Shown piece by piece: positions 8,286 to 16,619 of a DNA stretch of 64,000 bases. This stretch comes from Corynebacterium glyciniphilum AJ 3170. GTDB taxonomy: Bacteria; Actinomycetota; Actinomycetes; Mycobacteriales; Mycobacteriaceae. The notes under the pieces are model-generated. The model was not told the origin of the DNA. It saw only the letters and a program-made list of their open reading frames with translations, and did no database searches. Location of the stretch: assembly GCF_000626675.1 (NCBI RefSeq), contig NZ_CP006842.1:3410001-3474000 (forward strand), read 5' to 3'. Every line of letters starts with the position of its first letter. The stretch's first letter is position 1. The position numbers were made by a program, and so were the translations under genes.

Positions 8286-9626
8286 TCACACCCCCGCGTG
8301 CGGTACGGCCGGTGCCGTCGGCGCCGTCGTGTCCGGTGGACGGACCGACAGGATCTGGTCGACGCCCATCCGTCCCTGCCGGAAAGCCATGCCGCCGCCG
8401 ACGAGATACAGGTGCCACACACGGAAGACCTCCTCACCGACCAGGGCGATGATCCGGTCACGGTGGGCGTGGAAACGGTCGATCCAGTGGTCCACCGTGC
8501 GCGCATAGTCGTTCCTCATGCCCCGGACCGCGCGGACCTCCAGGCCGCCGTCCTCCAGCATCGACACGGTCTCGCCGAGCGGACGCATGTGCATGTCCGG
8601 AGCAATGAACGCCTCAATGAACGGCCCTCCACCGGGATGGCGTCCCCGGCGCGACATCTGCTGGATGAGCACGCGCCCGCCGGGTCGGACACGGTCGTGG
8701 AGCATCCGGATGAACGACGGGTAGTTGCGCTGCCCCACGTGCTCGCCCATTTCAATCGAGGAGACGGCATCGAACTCGCCGGTGATGTCCCGGTAGTCCT
8801 GCAGCCGCACCGTGACCCGGTCCTCCAGGCCGCGGTTGCGGACGAGATGTTCCACCCAGTCACGCTGTTCGCGTGAGATCGTCACCGCTGTGACCTGCAC
8901 ACGGTAGTTCTCGGCGGCGTGGATGGCGGTGGATCCCCAACCACAGCCGACGTCCAGCAGGTGCTGGCCCTCGGTGAGTTCGAGCGCCCGACACACCAGG
9001 TCCAGTTTGGCCCGCTGGGCGTCCTCCAGTGTGATGTCGGGTCCGGCACCGAAGCAGGCGCAGGAGTACGACATCGTCTCGTCGAGGATCTGGGCGTAGA
9101 ACTCATTGGAGAGGTCGTAGTGGTGGGCGATCACCGACCGGTCACGGTCACGGGTGTGCACCCGTCCCCGCAGGTGCGCCTGCGTGGACGGCGGGGCGGG
9201 GCGTCGACCCACCACGCCCAGGTCCTTCACGCCGCGCAGGACACTGACCAGCGAGGACGGCGTCAGCCGGACCCGTACCTCCGGGCGTCGGGCCAGTGCG
9301 GTGAGCCGGGTGAAGCCCTCGGTGAGTGCATCACCGGCACCGCTGCCGGGTCCACCGACCTGCGCGGGTTCAGCATCGATCTCACCGGTGACGTACGCCT
9401 GGGCCAGCCCCAGTTCACCCGGCGACCACAGCAGCCGGGTCAGTGCCTGCGGGTTTCTCACCACCAGCGTCGGGCAGTCGGACCCGTCCGGCCCGGCGGT
9501 GCTACCGTCCCAGGCCCGGATCTGTACAGGCAGGTCACCGGCGGTGACGCCGGTGGCCTGGGTGACCAGGGCAACGAGTCGCTCGGCGACGGTCGTCTGT
9601 CCGGCGGATGTGACTGTGCTGGTCAT
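8286..9626 (-). CDS. Cyclopropane-fatty-acyl-phospholipid synthase family methyltransferase (canonical Cfa type)
   Basis: These enzymes add an SAM-derived methylene or methyl group to a double bond of a phospholipid acyl chain. In this 446-residue protein the marks are YDLSNEFYAQILDETMSYSCA, the SAM motif LLDVGCGWGSTAIHAA, and the substrate-region VSSIEMGEHVG. The ATG at 9626 overlaps the stop of the upstream methyltransferase gene (ATGA). It has the Cys-containing VGCGWG motif of classical Cfa proteins, unlike its partner, which has IGTGWG. So the two copies probably do different steps or act on different substrates. Confidence 0.92.
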   Translation of the reverse strand: MTSTVTSAGQTTVAERLVALVTQATGVTAGDLPVQIRAWDGSTAGPDGSDCPTLVVRNPQALTRLLWSPGELGLAQAYVTGEIDAEPAQVGGPGSGAGDALTEGFTRLTALARRPEVRVRLTPSSLVSVLRGVKDLGVVGRRPAPPSTQAHLRGRVHTRDRDRSVIAHHYDLSNEFYAQILDETMSYSCACFGAGPDITLEDAQRAKLDLVCRALELTEGQHLLDVGCGWGSTAIHAAENYRVQVTAVTISREQRDWVEHLVRNRGLEDRVTVRLQDYRDITGEFDAVSSIEMGEHVGQRNYPSFIRMLHDRVRPGGRVLIQQMSRRGRHPGGGPFIEAFIAPDMHMRPLGETVSMLEDGGLEVRAVRGMRNDYARTVDHWIDRFHAHRDRIIALVGEEVFRVWHLYLVGGGMAFRQGRMGVDQILSVRPPDTTAPTAPAVPHAGV

Positions 9627-10849
9627 GACTGGTTCTCCTGGTGATGGTGCGGCCGCTGGTACTCCACCTGGCCGACAGTGATGTAACCGGCGGCGAAGCC
9701 GGCCTGGCAGTAGGCCAGGTAGAAATGCCACAGACGACGGAATGTGTCATCGAAGCCGAGACGGCCGATCCCGTCGCTCTCCCGACGGAATGCCTCGTCC
9801 CACTGTCGCAGGGTCTCGGCGTAGTCGGCGCCGAAGAACCGACGCGCACCCGGGTGCAGTCCGGCGCGTACGGCGGCAGCATCCAAGGCGTCGACGGACG
9901 GGATGCACCCGCCGGGAAAGATATAGCTGGTGATCCACGTCGCATTGTCCTTCGAGGCCATCATGCGGTGGTGGTCCATGGTGATCGCCTGGATCACCGC
10001 GGTGCCACCAGGCAGCAGCCGGTCCCGGAGGGTGTCCATGTAGGCGTCCCAGTACTCGTGGCCGACAGCCTCAATCATCTCCACCGAGACCACCGCGTCA
10101 TACTGCCCCGCCACCTCGCGGTAGTCACGGATCTCGATGTCCACGAGGTCGGCTACCCCGGCGCGGACCGCACGTTCCCGTGCCAGATCAGCCTGTTCGG
10201 ACGACAGTGTCACCGAGTGGACGTGAGCTCCACGCCGGGCGGCGCGGATCGCCAGTTCACCCCAGCCGGTGCCGATCTCCAGCAGACGGGTGCCGGATCC
10301 GACCCCGGCGCGGTCGAGCACCCGGTCCATCTTGGCGTTCTGCGCCTCCCGGAGGCTCATACTGGGCGACTCGAACAAGGCCGAGGAGTAGCTCATCCCG
10401 GGGTCGAGGAAGGTGGCGAAGAAGTCGTTGGACAGGTCGTAGTGGTGGCTGATGTTCGCCCGCGCCCCGTCGACGGTGTTACGGTGCGCCCGTGGGCGTC
10501 GTCGCAGGTATACCGCACGGAAACGCTGCATCCACCCGGGGACCAGCGCGGTGAACTTCCGGCACAGGGCGGTGAGTGTGCCGGCGAGGTCGTCCGCCTC
10601 CCAGTCCCCGGCGGTGTACGACTCCCCGAAGCCGATGAGGCCACGGGCTCCGAGCCTGGCGTAGAAGGCATCGGGACGCAGGATCCTCAGGTCGGCGTCC
10701 GCCGCGCCCGGACCACTGCCGTGGGCGACGGTGATGCCCGCCGTTCTGGCTGCCCGGACCAGGAGTCTCCTGGTGACGTAGGCCGCTACCGGCGCCTGCG
10801 GAGCCTCGGGGACGAGCCCCGGTGCGGTGACGTTCACTGACGGTCTCAC
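9623..10849 (-). CDS. Cyclopropane/methyl-fatty-acid synthase family methyltransferase (UfaA1-like)
   Basis: This is the second Cfa-type enzyme of the operon, 408 residues from a GTG at 10849 whose GTGA overlaps the upstream stop. Motifs include SHHYDLSNDFFATFLDPGMSYS, the SAM loop LLEIGTGWGELAIRAA, VSVEMIEAVG, and a segment ending SYIFPGGCIPS. The IGTGWGELA signature and position directly after the FAD-oxidoreductase/DUF1365 gene match mycobacterial UfaA1 (Rv0447c), which methylates oleoyl lipids and has been linked to tuberculostearic acid. I infer a similar methylation of membrane acyl chains. A longer in-frame reading to 10984 exists but overlaps the upstream coding sequence and lacks a ribosome site. 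Confidence 0.92.
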   Translation of the reverse strand: MRPSVNVTAPGLVPEAPQAPVAAYVTRRLLVRAARTAGITVAHGSGPGAADADLRILRPDAFYARLGARGLIGFGESYTAGDWEADDLAGTLTALCRKFTALVPGWMQRFRAVYLRRRPRAHRNTVDGARANISHHYDLSNDFFATFLDPGMSYSSALFESPSMSLREAQNAKMDRVLDRAGVGSGTRLLEIGTGWGELAIRAARRGAHVHSVTLSSEQADLARERAVRAGVADLVDIEIRDYREVAGQYDAVVSVEMIEAVGHEYWDAYMDTLRDRLLPGGTAVIQAITMDHHRMMASKDNATWITSYIFPGGCIPSVDALDAAAVRAGLHPGARRFFGADYAETLRQWDEAFRRESDGIGRLGFDDTFRRLWHFYLAYCQAGFAAGYITVGQVEYQRPHHHQENQS

Positions 10850-12930
10850 GAGTGGACCTCCGTTCGTGTGGTGTGTGGCCGGGGCTGTACCGGCAGTCCC
10901 CGTGCCCACAGCCAGATGCCGTGGACGCGGATCAGGACGGCGGTGACCAGTGCCGCCGGAGCGGCGCGTACCGTGTCGAGCCACCGGGGAGCACCGTCAT
11001 GTGCCGGGGCGCCGCGGACGGACGCGGCGAACGAGTAGTCGCCGACGTGCAATGTGATGCCCACCTGTACCCGTCCGGCGTCCGGGCGCGGCACCCGGAT
11101 CGCGTAGTCACCGTCGGTGCCGTGGAAGGGCGAGACATAGAGTTCCTTGACCGCCCTCGTCGTGCCCGTCTCGTCCGGCTGGACGACGTAGGCGTGACTG
11201 TCCCCGTAGGTGTTGTGCACTTCCAGCACAGTGGCCAGCGGTTCGCCCTCCGGCGAATCACACCAGAAGACCGACAACGGGTTGAAGCCGGTGCCCCACG
11301 CCCGGGGCATCGCGGCCATCCGGACGCGACCCACCGGGGCGGTGATACCGCGCTGTCGGAGCAGATCGACCACGCCGTCGCGGATATCCGGACCGCCGCC
11401 GAGGTGGTCCCGGCCCAGGAACACCCCGCGCCACCACGCCGCCGCGCCGTGATCGGGCAGGTGGTCGAGGTCCACCAGCCACATCCAGGACCGGTGGGTG
11501 AAACGGTGGTCGACCGGCGTCGTACGGGCATGTCTCACCGTGGTGCGCAGGACCCGGTTCACCGGCTCCGCCAGACGGGTCGGTTTCTCCGTCCGTGCCG
11601 TGCCGACCAGTCGGCGCGCCGCAGCCAACCCCGACCGGGCACCGTCCTCGTGGAAACCCCATCCCTGCCAGGCACCGGCGAAGACGATCCGATCCGAATC
11701 CAGCTCCGCCGACCGTCGCGAGGCCGCCACGGACGTCGGTGTGTAGATCGGGTGTGCGTAGTCCCTGCTGGTGATCACCGTCTCCGGATCCACCAGGTCA
11801 GCGGCGTTCAGCGTGACAAGGTAGCGTGTCCCGTCGACCTCCGGCAGACGCATCAGCCGGGTCATGTCGTAGGTGACGACCACCGCACCGTTACCGCGTT
11901 CCAGGTGGTTCCACGACCCGCGGGCCCCCGGTGTCCGCGGCAGCAGGCGGGTGTCGGTGTGCAACTGCACCTGATTCCGCGAGTACGGCATCGCCGAGAG
12001 GATCTCCCGTTGTGCAGGAGTCGGCGTCGCCAACATCGCCAGTGCCTGGTCGGGATGGGTGGCGACGACCACGGCATCGAAGATCCGCGACGTCCCGTCG
12101 GCGGTGGTGACGCTGACCCCGCCATCATGCTCGCTGACCCGCGCGACCGGCGCAGCCGTGCGGACCTCGCCACCGCGCTCGGTGACGACGTCGGTGATAC
12201 GTCGCACGTACTCCTGCGAGCCGCCGATGACGGTGCGCCACTGCGGGGACCCGAAGACCCGCAGCATGCCGTGATGCTCCAGGAACGTGAACAGGTAGCG
12301 CGCCGGGTAGCTGCCTGCTGTCGCCGGGTCACAGGACCACACGGTGGCCACCAGCGGTGTCATGAAATGCTGGACGAAGTACTCCGAGAACCGTCCCCGG
12401 CGCAGGAACTCCTCCAGGGTCTCGTCCTCTGGGGCTTCCCCCTCGGTGACATCCCCCTGCGCAGACAGCAGCCGACGCGCCCGGCGGTGGAAACGCAGGA
12501 TCTCCCCGAGCATCCTGAGATACGCCGGACGCCGCAGGTTCCGGCGATCGCCGAACAGGCCGACAATGCCGCGGGCACCGGCGTACTCCAGCCCCTCGCC
12601 GTCATGAGCGCCGTCGGCGCGGACCGACAGGGACATCTCCGCCGGGCGCGTACGGATACCCAGGTCAGTGAAGATGCGCAGGAGCACCGGGTAGGTGCGG
12701 TCGTTGTGCACGATGAACCCCGTGTCGACGTTCACCTCGCCACCGGCGGTGGTGACAGTGGTGGTGTCGGCGTGTCCCCCGGACCGCTCATCGGCGTCGT
12801 ACAGGGTGACCTGCGCCCGCTGGGAGAGTTCGTAGGCAGCGGTCAATCCGCTGACACCGGCGCCGATGACGGCGACGCGGGCGGTGCCTGTGGTGCCTGT
12901 GGTGCCTGTGGTGCCTGTGGTGCCGACCAT
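10846..12930 (-). CDS. Fused FAD-dependent oxidoreductase and DUF1365 protein
   Basis: The 694-residue protein joins two domains that are separate genes in many bacteria (Rv0449c and Rv0448c in M. tuberculosis). Residues about 18-450 form an amine-oxidase-type flavoprotein: the dinucleotide loop VAVIGAGVSGLTAAYELSQ, GGHADT, VDTGFIVHNDRTYP, and a C-terminal FAD contact FAGAWQGWGFHEDGARSG. Residues about 470-690 are DUF1365, with HRFTHRSWMWLVDLDHLP and GTGFNPLSVFWC. ATG 12930 is chosen for its GGGAG site seven bases upstream. The first codons lie on a 9-bp tandem repeat and encode a Gly-Thr-Thr repeat tail. It heads the operon. Likely role: desaturation or oxidation of acyl chains alongside the two methyltransferases. 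Confidence 0.9.
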   Translation of the reverse strand: MVGTTGTTGTTGTTGTARVAVIGAGVSGLTAAYELSQRAQVTLYDADERSGGHADTTTVTTAGGEVNVDTGFIVHNDRTYPVLLRIFTDLGIRTRPAEMSLSVRADGAHDGEGLEYAGARGIVGLFGDRRNLRRPAYLRMLGEILRFHRRARRLLSAQGDVTEGEAPEDETLEEFLRRGRFSEYFVQHFMTPLVATVWSCDPATAGSYPARYLFTFLEHHGMLRVFGSPQWRTVIGGSQEYVRRITDVVTERGGEVRTAAPVARVSEHDGGVSVTTADGTSRIFDAVVVATHPDQALAMLATPTPAQREILSAMPYSRNQVQLHTDTRLLPRTPGARGSWNHLERGNGAVVVTYDMTRLMRLPEVDGTRYLVTLNAADLVDPETVITSRDYAHPIYTPTSVAASRRSAELDSDRIVFAGAWQGWGFHEDGARSGLAAARRLVGTARTEKPTRLAEPVNRVLRTTVRHARTTPVDHRFTHRSWMWLVDLDHLPDHGAAAWWRGVFLGRDHLGGGPDIRDGVVDLLRQRGITAPVGRVRMAAMPRAWGTGFNPLSVFWCDSPEGEPLATVLEVHNTYGDSHAYVVQPDETGTTRAVKELYVSPFHGTDGDYAIRVPRPDAGRVQVGITLHVGDYSFAASVRGAPAHDGAPRWLDTVRAAPAALVTAVLIRVHGIWLWARGLPVQPRPHTTRTEVHS
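12883..12924 (-). repeat. 9-bp tandem repeat (GGTGCCTGT), about 4.7 copies, at the start of the FAD fusion gene
   Basis: Four exact copies at 12883-12918 and a partial fifth to 12924 lie immediately after the start codon. On the coding strand they encode repeated Gly-Thr-Thr before the FAD-binding motif. The unit is a multiple of three, so slippage would change tail length without a frameshift. Confidence 0.9.
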
Positions 12931-12991
12931 GTGATCACTCCCTGTCGGACACCAGTACACCGGTGCCGCGGATTCGCACGTTGAAAAATAT

Positions 12992-13008
12992 ATCAACCAG
13001 GTTAGCTA
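12992..13008. promoter_or_regulatory. Control region of the FAD-fusion operon with AACC-A-GGTT repeat and TAGCTA half-site
   Basis: Around 12994-13008 there is CAACCAGGTTAGCTA, containing a short inverted repeat and a TAGCTA half-site, in an AT-rich island (12981-13012) unlike the flanks. It lies about 60-80 bp upstream of the operon start at 12930 and about 50 bp upstream of glfT1. I take it as the operon promoter region; the half-site is shared with the marR/tspO region. Confidence 0.4.
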
Positions 13009-13057
13009 TTTTTGCTCGGCGCTGCCGACAGCTGGACGCGCAGCCACGCGTGGCACA

Positions 13058-13990
13058 ATGACATCCATGCAGACACCCGTGCAGTCAGCAGCTCACCTCC
13101 ACCGCGACGGTTCCACCGCCGCGGTCATCGTCACCCACCAGCGGGTCGCGCTCCTCCGCAACTCCCTGGCCATCGTCTGCGCTCAGACACACCCCGTGGA
13201 CAAGATCATCGTCGTCGACAACGGCTGTCAGGACGAGGTCCGCGTCCTTCTGGAGGAACTCGCCGGTGACCGGGCTGTCTACGTCCCGTCACAGACCAAC
13301 CTCGGCGGTGCCGGTGGCTTCGCCCTCGGCTTCCTCACCGCCCTCTCGCTGGGCATCGATGCCGTGTGGTGCGCCGACGACGACGGACGCCCCGCCGACG
13401 AGCACGTCCTGGAGAACCTCTACAGCGTCGCCGAATCCCACGGCCTCGCCGAAGTGTCCCCCGCTGTCTGCAACATCGACGAGCCCGAGCGTCTGGCCTT
13501 CCCCCTGCGACAGGGGGTGGTGTGGCACCGCTACCTGCACGAACTGCAGGGTGATTTCCTGCCCGGCATCGCCAGCCTCTTCAACGGCACTCTCCTCAGT
13601 GCCGAGGCGATGAAAGTCATCGGTGTCCCCGACTACCGTCTCTTCATCCGCGGCGACGAAGTCGAGTACCACCGTCGTCTCGTGCGCTCCGGGCTCCCCT
13701 TCGGCACCTGCCTGACCACGTCGTACCTGCATCCCGACGGCGCCGACGAGTTCAAGCCGATCCTCGGTGGACGGATGCACACCCAGTACCCCGACAACGC
13801 GACGAAGCGCTACTTCACCTACCGAAACCGCGGCTTCCTGATGAATCAGCCGGGGATGCGCCGCCTGCTGCCCCAGGAGTACGCACGTTTCGGCTGGTTC
13901 TTCCTGGTGCAGAAGCGTGACCTGAAGGGCTTCCGCGAGTGGCTGTCCCTGCAGGCGAAGGGACGCGCGGAGAAGTTCTACCGGCCGTAG
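13058..13990 (+). CDS. glfT1: Galactofuranosyltransferase GlfT1-like (GT2 family)
   Basis: GlfT1 adds the first galactofuranose residues to the rhamnosyl-GlcNAc-decaprenol linker of arabinogalactan, on the cytoplasmic face of the membrane. The protein (310 residues, close to the family length) has the GT2 start AAVIVTHQR, KIIVVDNG, TNLGGAGGFALG, the metal-binding CADDDGRP (DDD at 107-109), and FIRGDEVEYHRRL. These match the galactofuranosyltransferase group. ATG 13058 or 13067 could be used; no clear ribosome site is visible, so it may be leaderless. Its location in the same 10 kb as gtrA and dprE1/dprE2 supports the cell-wall role. Confidence 0.85.
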   Translation: MTSMQTPVQSAAHLHRDGSTAAVIVTHQRVALLRNSLAIVCAQTHPVDKIIVVDNGCQDEVRVLLEELAGDRAVYVPSQTNLGGAGGFALGFLTALSLGIDAVWCADDDGRPADEHVLENLYSVAESHGLAEVSPAVCNIDEPERLAFPLRQGVVWHRYLHELQGDFLPGIASLFNGTLLSAEAMKVIGVPDYRLFIRGDEVEYHRRLVRSGLPFGTCLTTSYLHPDGADEFKPILGGRMHTQYPDNATKRYFTYRNRGFLMNQPGMRRLLPQEYARFGWFFLVQKRDLKGFREWLSLQAKGRAEKFYRP

Positions 13991-14000
13991 AAGCTGCGGC

Positions 14001-14074
14001 AGAGGGGCGGAATCCGAGTCTGTCGGCCTCGGGTTGATGAACTCACGGCGCCCAGACTCGCAATCCGCCCCTGT
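14001..14074. terminator. Long imperfect inverted repeat between convergent glfT1 and gtrA
   Basis: Arms of 22 bases at 14001-14022 and 14053-14074 pair with three mismatches around a 30-base loop; the core GGGGCGGA/TCCGCCCC is exact. It lies between the ends of two convergent genes, where a bidirectional terminator is expected. There is no T-tract. The arm length also resembles a small inverted-repeat element. Confidence 0.5.
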
Positions 14075-14089
14075 GGATTCGACGTCGAC

Positions 14090-14542
14090 TCAGCTGCGGA
14101 AGATGACCCATCGCTGGATGATGAAGTTCAGCACCGTCGCCGTGCCCTGCGCAATGACGAAGCTGATCGCGCGGACCCAGAACTGATCCAGATCCATGTC
14201 CTCGAGCCACGGGATACTCAGCTTGTACAGGCTGACCTGGACCGCGTAGGTGGCGAGGTAGGCCGCCATCGTGACCAGGAAGCGTTTCACCGACGGAGTG
14301 GCCTGGAACGTCCACCGGCGGTTGATCAGGTACGCGGTGAGGGTACCGAAGATGAAACCGACCGTCTTCGACGCACCGTCGCCCAGCCCCGCAAGGAACA
14401 ACAGGTAGGTGCTGCCGAAGTCGACGACAGCGCCGACCACGCCGGTCATGATGAACCGGAACAACTGGGTCTTCAGCGTCAACCGCTCGATCGTCCCGCC
14501 CTCGTGTGTGGCACCGGGCACGTCCGTCGCACTCCCCGTCAC
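14090..14542 (-). CDS. GtrA-family membrane protein (first of pair)
   Basis: GtrA proteins are small four-helix membrane proteins thought to move or present polyprenyl-phosphate sugars; M. tuberculosis Rv3789 acts near DprE1 in arabinan assembly. This 150-residue protein has the family pattern LFRFIMTGVVGAVVDFGSTYLL, the paired-Arg motif YLINRRWTF, and ends NFIIQRWVIF. GTG 14542 overlaps the stop of the upstream gtrA paralogue, so the two are translated together. The neighbourhood points to decaprenyl-phospho-arabinose handling, which is inference. Confidence 0.88.
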   Translation of the reverse strand: MTGSATDVPGATHEGGTIERLTLKTQLFRFIMTGVVGAVVDFGSTYLLFLAGLGDGASKTVGFIFGTLTAYLINRRWTFQATPSVKRFLVTMAAYLATYAVQVSLYKLSIPWLEDMDLDQFWVRAISFVIAQGTATVLNFIIQRWVIFRS

Positions 14543-15186
14543 TTGTCATCTCCCTCAGGCAGCGGTGTCAGGTGGACAGGCACGTGGTGGTCACGCGCGG
14601 CGCGGAAGGTCCACATCTTGTTGAACAGGAAGTTCACCGGGATCGCAACGCAGACGCCGATGAGATTTCCCCAGTAGATGGGGTCCCGGAGCCCACTGGA
14701 CCCGTCCCAGATCTCCCGCGACAACGCGATCGGAGACTCGGGGTTGATCATCGCGGTCTGCACAGCCAGCGTCACGAGCAGTCCCCCGATGCCGACCATC
14801 ATGAAGGGCACGAGCTCCCGGAACCAGGACGACTTCCCTGACGTCTTGAACGTCCATCGCCGGTTGAGATTGAAGTTCCACAGGTTCGCCACGACGAACG
14901 CCAGCACAGCGAACACGTGGTACCAGCGGATGTGGAACTGCGTGCCGAGCAGGTTGGCGAAGGCCTCGTGCCCGTCGAAGTCCCAGAGCGACTGGGTGGT
15001 CTTGTTCGCCACGACGACGACAGCGTTGTTGACGACGACACCTGACGCGCCGACGATCCCGAACTTCAGGAACTGCCGGATCAGCCTCCAGTACCGCTCC
15101 GACGAGGGCTGCCGCTGCGGGCCGGACGACCCGTCCGGTCTGTCATGTGCGGCGGAGCCCGGTTGTTCGGCGATGGCGTCGGTCAC
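14539..15186 (-). CDS. GtrA-family membrane protein (second of pair)
   Basis: The 215-residue protein begins at GTG 15186, chosen for the AGAGAGGA site seven bases upstream; any longer reading lacks such a site. After a hydrophilic N-terminus of about 45 residues come four membrane helices with the GtrA marks FLKFGIVGASGVVVNN, NLWNFNLNRRWTFKT, and VNFLFNKMWTF. It differs from the neighbouring paralogue by the N-terminal extension and by a long loop between helices two and three. The two genes overlap by four bases, suggesting a two-subunit complex. Likely role is in polyprenyl-linked sugar transport for arabinogalactan. Confidence 0.88.
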   Translation of the reverse strand: MTDAIAEQPGSAAHDRPDGSSGPQRQPSSERYWRLIRQFLKFGIVGASGVVVNNAVVVVANKTTQSLWDFDGHEAFANLLGTQFHIRWYHVFAVLAFVVANLWNFNLNRRWTFKTSGKSSWFRELVPFMMVGIGGLLVTLAVQTAMINPESPIALSREIWDGSSGLRDPIYWGNLIGVCVAIPVNFLFNKMWTFRAARDHHVPVHLTPLPEGDDK

Positions 15187-15357
15187 GACGGGCGTCCTCT
15201 CTGCACTGGTGTCGTTCTTGGTCTCGATCCTGGGCCTCGGGAGGGCGAAATCCCGGAGACTTATCGGACATACGCTACTGGCACATCCGCCATTTACGAA
15301 ACACCGGCGACACACCGTGGTGTCGGGCGGGCCTCGCGGCAACGTCGTGCCGACTTC

Positions 15358-16557
15358 TCAGCCGCCGGCCTCCCTCTCGTGCCGCTGCAGAAGGTAGCGG
15401 TACATCTCGAGGCGCTCGAGCAGGCTGCTGCGCGGCACCAGGGGTGTCACCACGGAGCCGACGGTCCCGTTCGCCTCCCACGCTCCGGCACCGCAGGACG
15501 CCAGGCTCCGCCCCGTCGCCGACGACAGTCCACGGATCTCCGAGGCATTCAAGGGGTCGGTGGACAGGCGCCCTCCTCCCGGAGCAATGTCGGCATCGGC
15601 AAGGGTGAAACCGAGCGCGGACATCAGCATCTCCGAGATCTCGTCCGCGGTGACCCGGTCCGACAGGGTCGACAGTGCCACGATCCGGGACCACGCGGCG
15701 GCACGTCCGAGTGGACTCGTCTCGGCGGGAATACCGTCCAGGACGGCACGCGCACTGTCCGGCACCTGCGCGGGACGTCCGAGATCGAGGGCCTGCAACA
15801 GGGGGGTGAACTCATAGAGGTCACCGTCGAGCAACAGTTCCCGGAGTTCCGGGGCGAGCCCGGCGAGAATCTGCTCGACGGTTTCCTCACCGGTCAGAGC
15901 GACATTCACGGCGGCAAGGTCGACATCCCGCGGGATGTCGACACCCGCGGCACCCCCCGCGCTGTCTCCGGTCGCTCCGGCGAACACCAGGGCATTCGGC
16001 GCTGGCGTCCTGCCCTGACCGCCCGGCTCCTGCCGGAATTCGGGAATGAACTCGCCGGCGAGACAGACGGCGTCCGGGGTGTGTTCGTCCCTGGTCATCG
16101 CGCCGGCGGTGGTCAGGGTGATGGCGATGTCGTCGACGAGCAGCGAGGCCGTGCCGTCACGGCCCAGTGCCTCGTCCAGCGTGGTGCCGATCGGCCCGGC
16201 GGTGCGGCTGTAGACGCGGAGACGGTCGCGACGGCGCGCCTGCAGTGACCAGGTCGGACCGGCCGAGGAGCCGTCGAGCATCCGCGTAGCGCCCGGCCAG
16301 TCGAACGCGATGAGCACCGCGCGGACGGTCTCGGCGACCGACAGACGGTCATTGAGCCCCAGGGCACGCGTGTAGAACCCGGTGGACTGTCGGTGGTACT
16401 CGGCAAGGACCAGGAGCGTGGCCGGCGGGGCGGCGTCCGCACCCGCCGTGGTGCCCGTCCCCTCGTCCAGCAGCGGGAGCCGGAGTACCGCGGCAAGACC
16501 GTCACCGGTCGCCGGGCCGCGGGTGCGGTCCGTCCGGGAAGCATGCCGTGCGTTCAT
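15358..16557 (-). CDS. Uncharacterised 399-residue protein
   Basis: I do not recognise this protein firmly. It is soluble, without signal peptide or membrane segment, and reads as two domains. The first (about 30-190) has LNDRLSVAETVRAVLIAFDW and LVDDIAITLTTAG, a pattern faintly like the pRiA4b ORF-3-like fold. The second (about 220-399) is helical. ATG 16557 is chosen because upstream in-frame sequence has the look of non-coding DNA. The 170 bases between it and gtrA2 (15187-15357) show no feature I can name. It stands alone on its strand, with about 60 bp to the next gene upstream. Confidence 0.7.
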   Translation of the reverse strand: MNARHASRTDRTRGPATGDGLAAVLRLPLLDEGTGTTAGADAAPPATLLVLAEYHRQSTGFYTRALGLNDRLSVAETVRAVLIAFDWPGATRMLDGSSAGPTWSLQARRRDRLRVYSRTAGPIGTTLDEALGRDGTASLLVDDIAITLTTAGAMTRDEHTPDAVCLAGEFIPEFRQEPGGQGRTPAPNALVFAGATGDSAGGAAGVDIPRDVDLAAVNVALTGEETVEQILAGLAPELRELLLDGDLYEFTPLLQALDLGRPAQVPDSARAVLDGIPAETSPLGRAAAWSRIVALSTLSDRVTADEISEMLMSALGFTLADADIAPGGGRLSTDPLNASEIRGLSSATGRSLASCGAGAWEANGTVGSVVTPLVPRSSLLERLEMYRYLLQRHEREAGG

Positions 16558-16619
16558 GCCACCAAGGGTAGCGAGGTTGCCGGGTTGTTGCCGTGGCCTC
16601 GCGCTGCCCGACCCGCTTC

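Noticed and set aside
10852..12984. 710-codon open reading on the plus strand
   Set aside because: It is the antisense shadow of the FAD/DUF1365 fusion gene, whose motifs are unmistakable.
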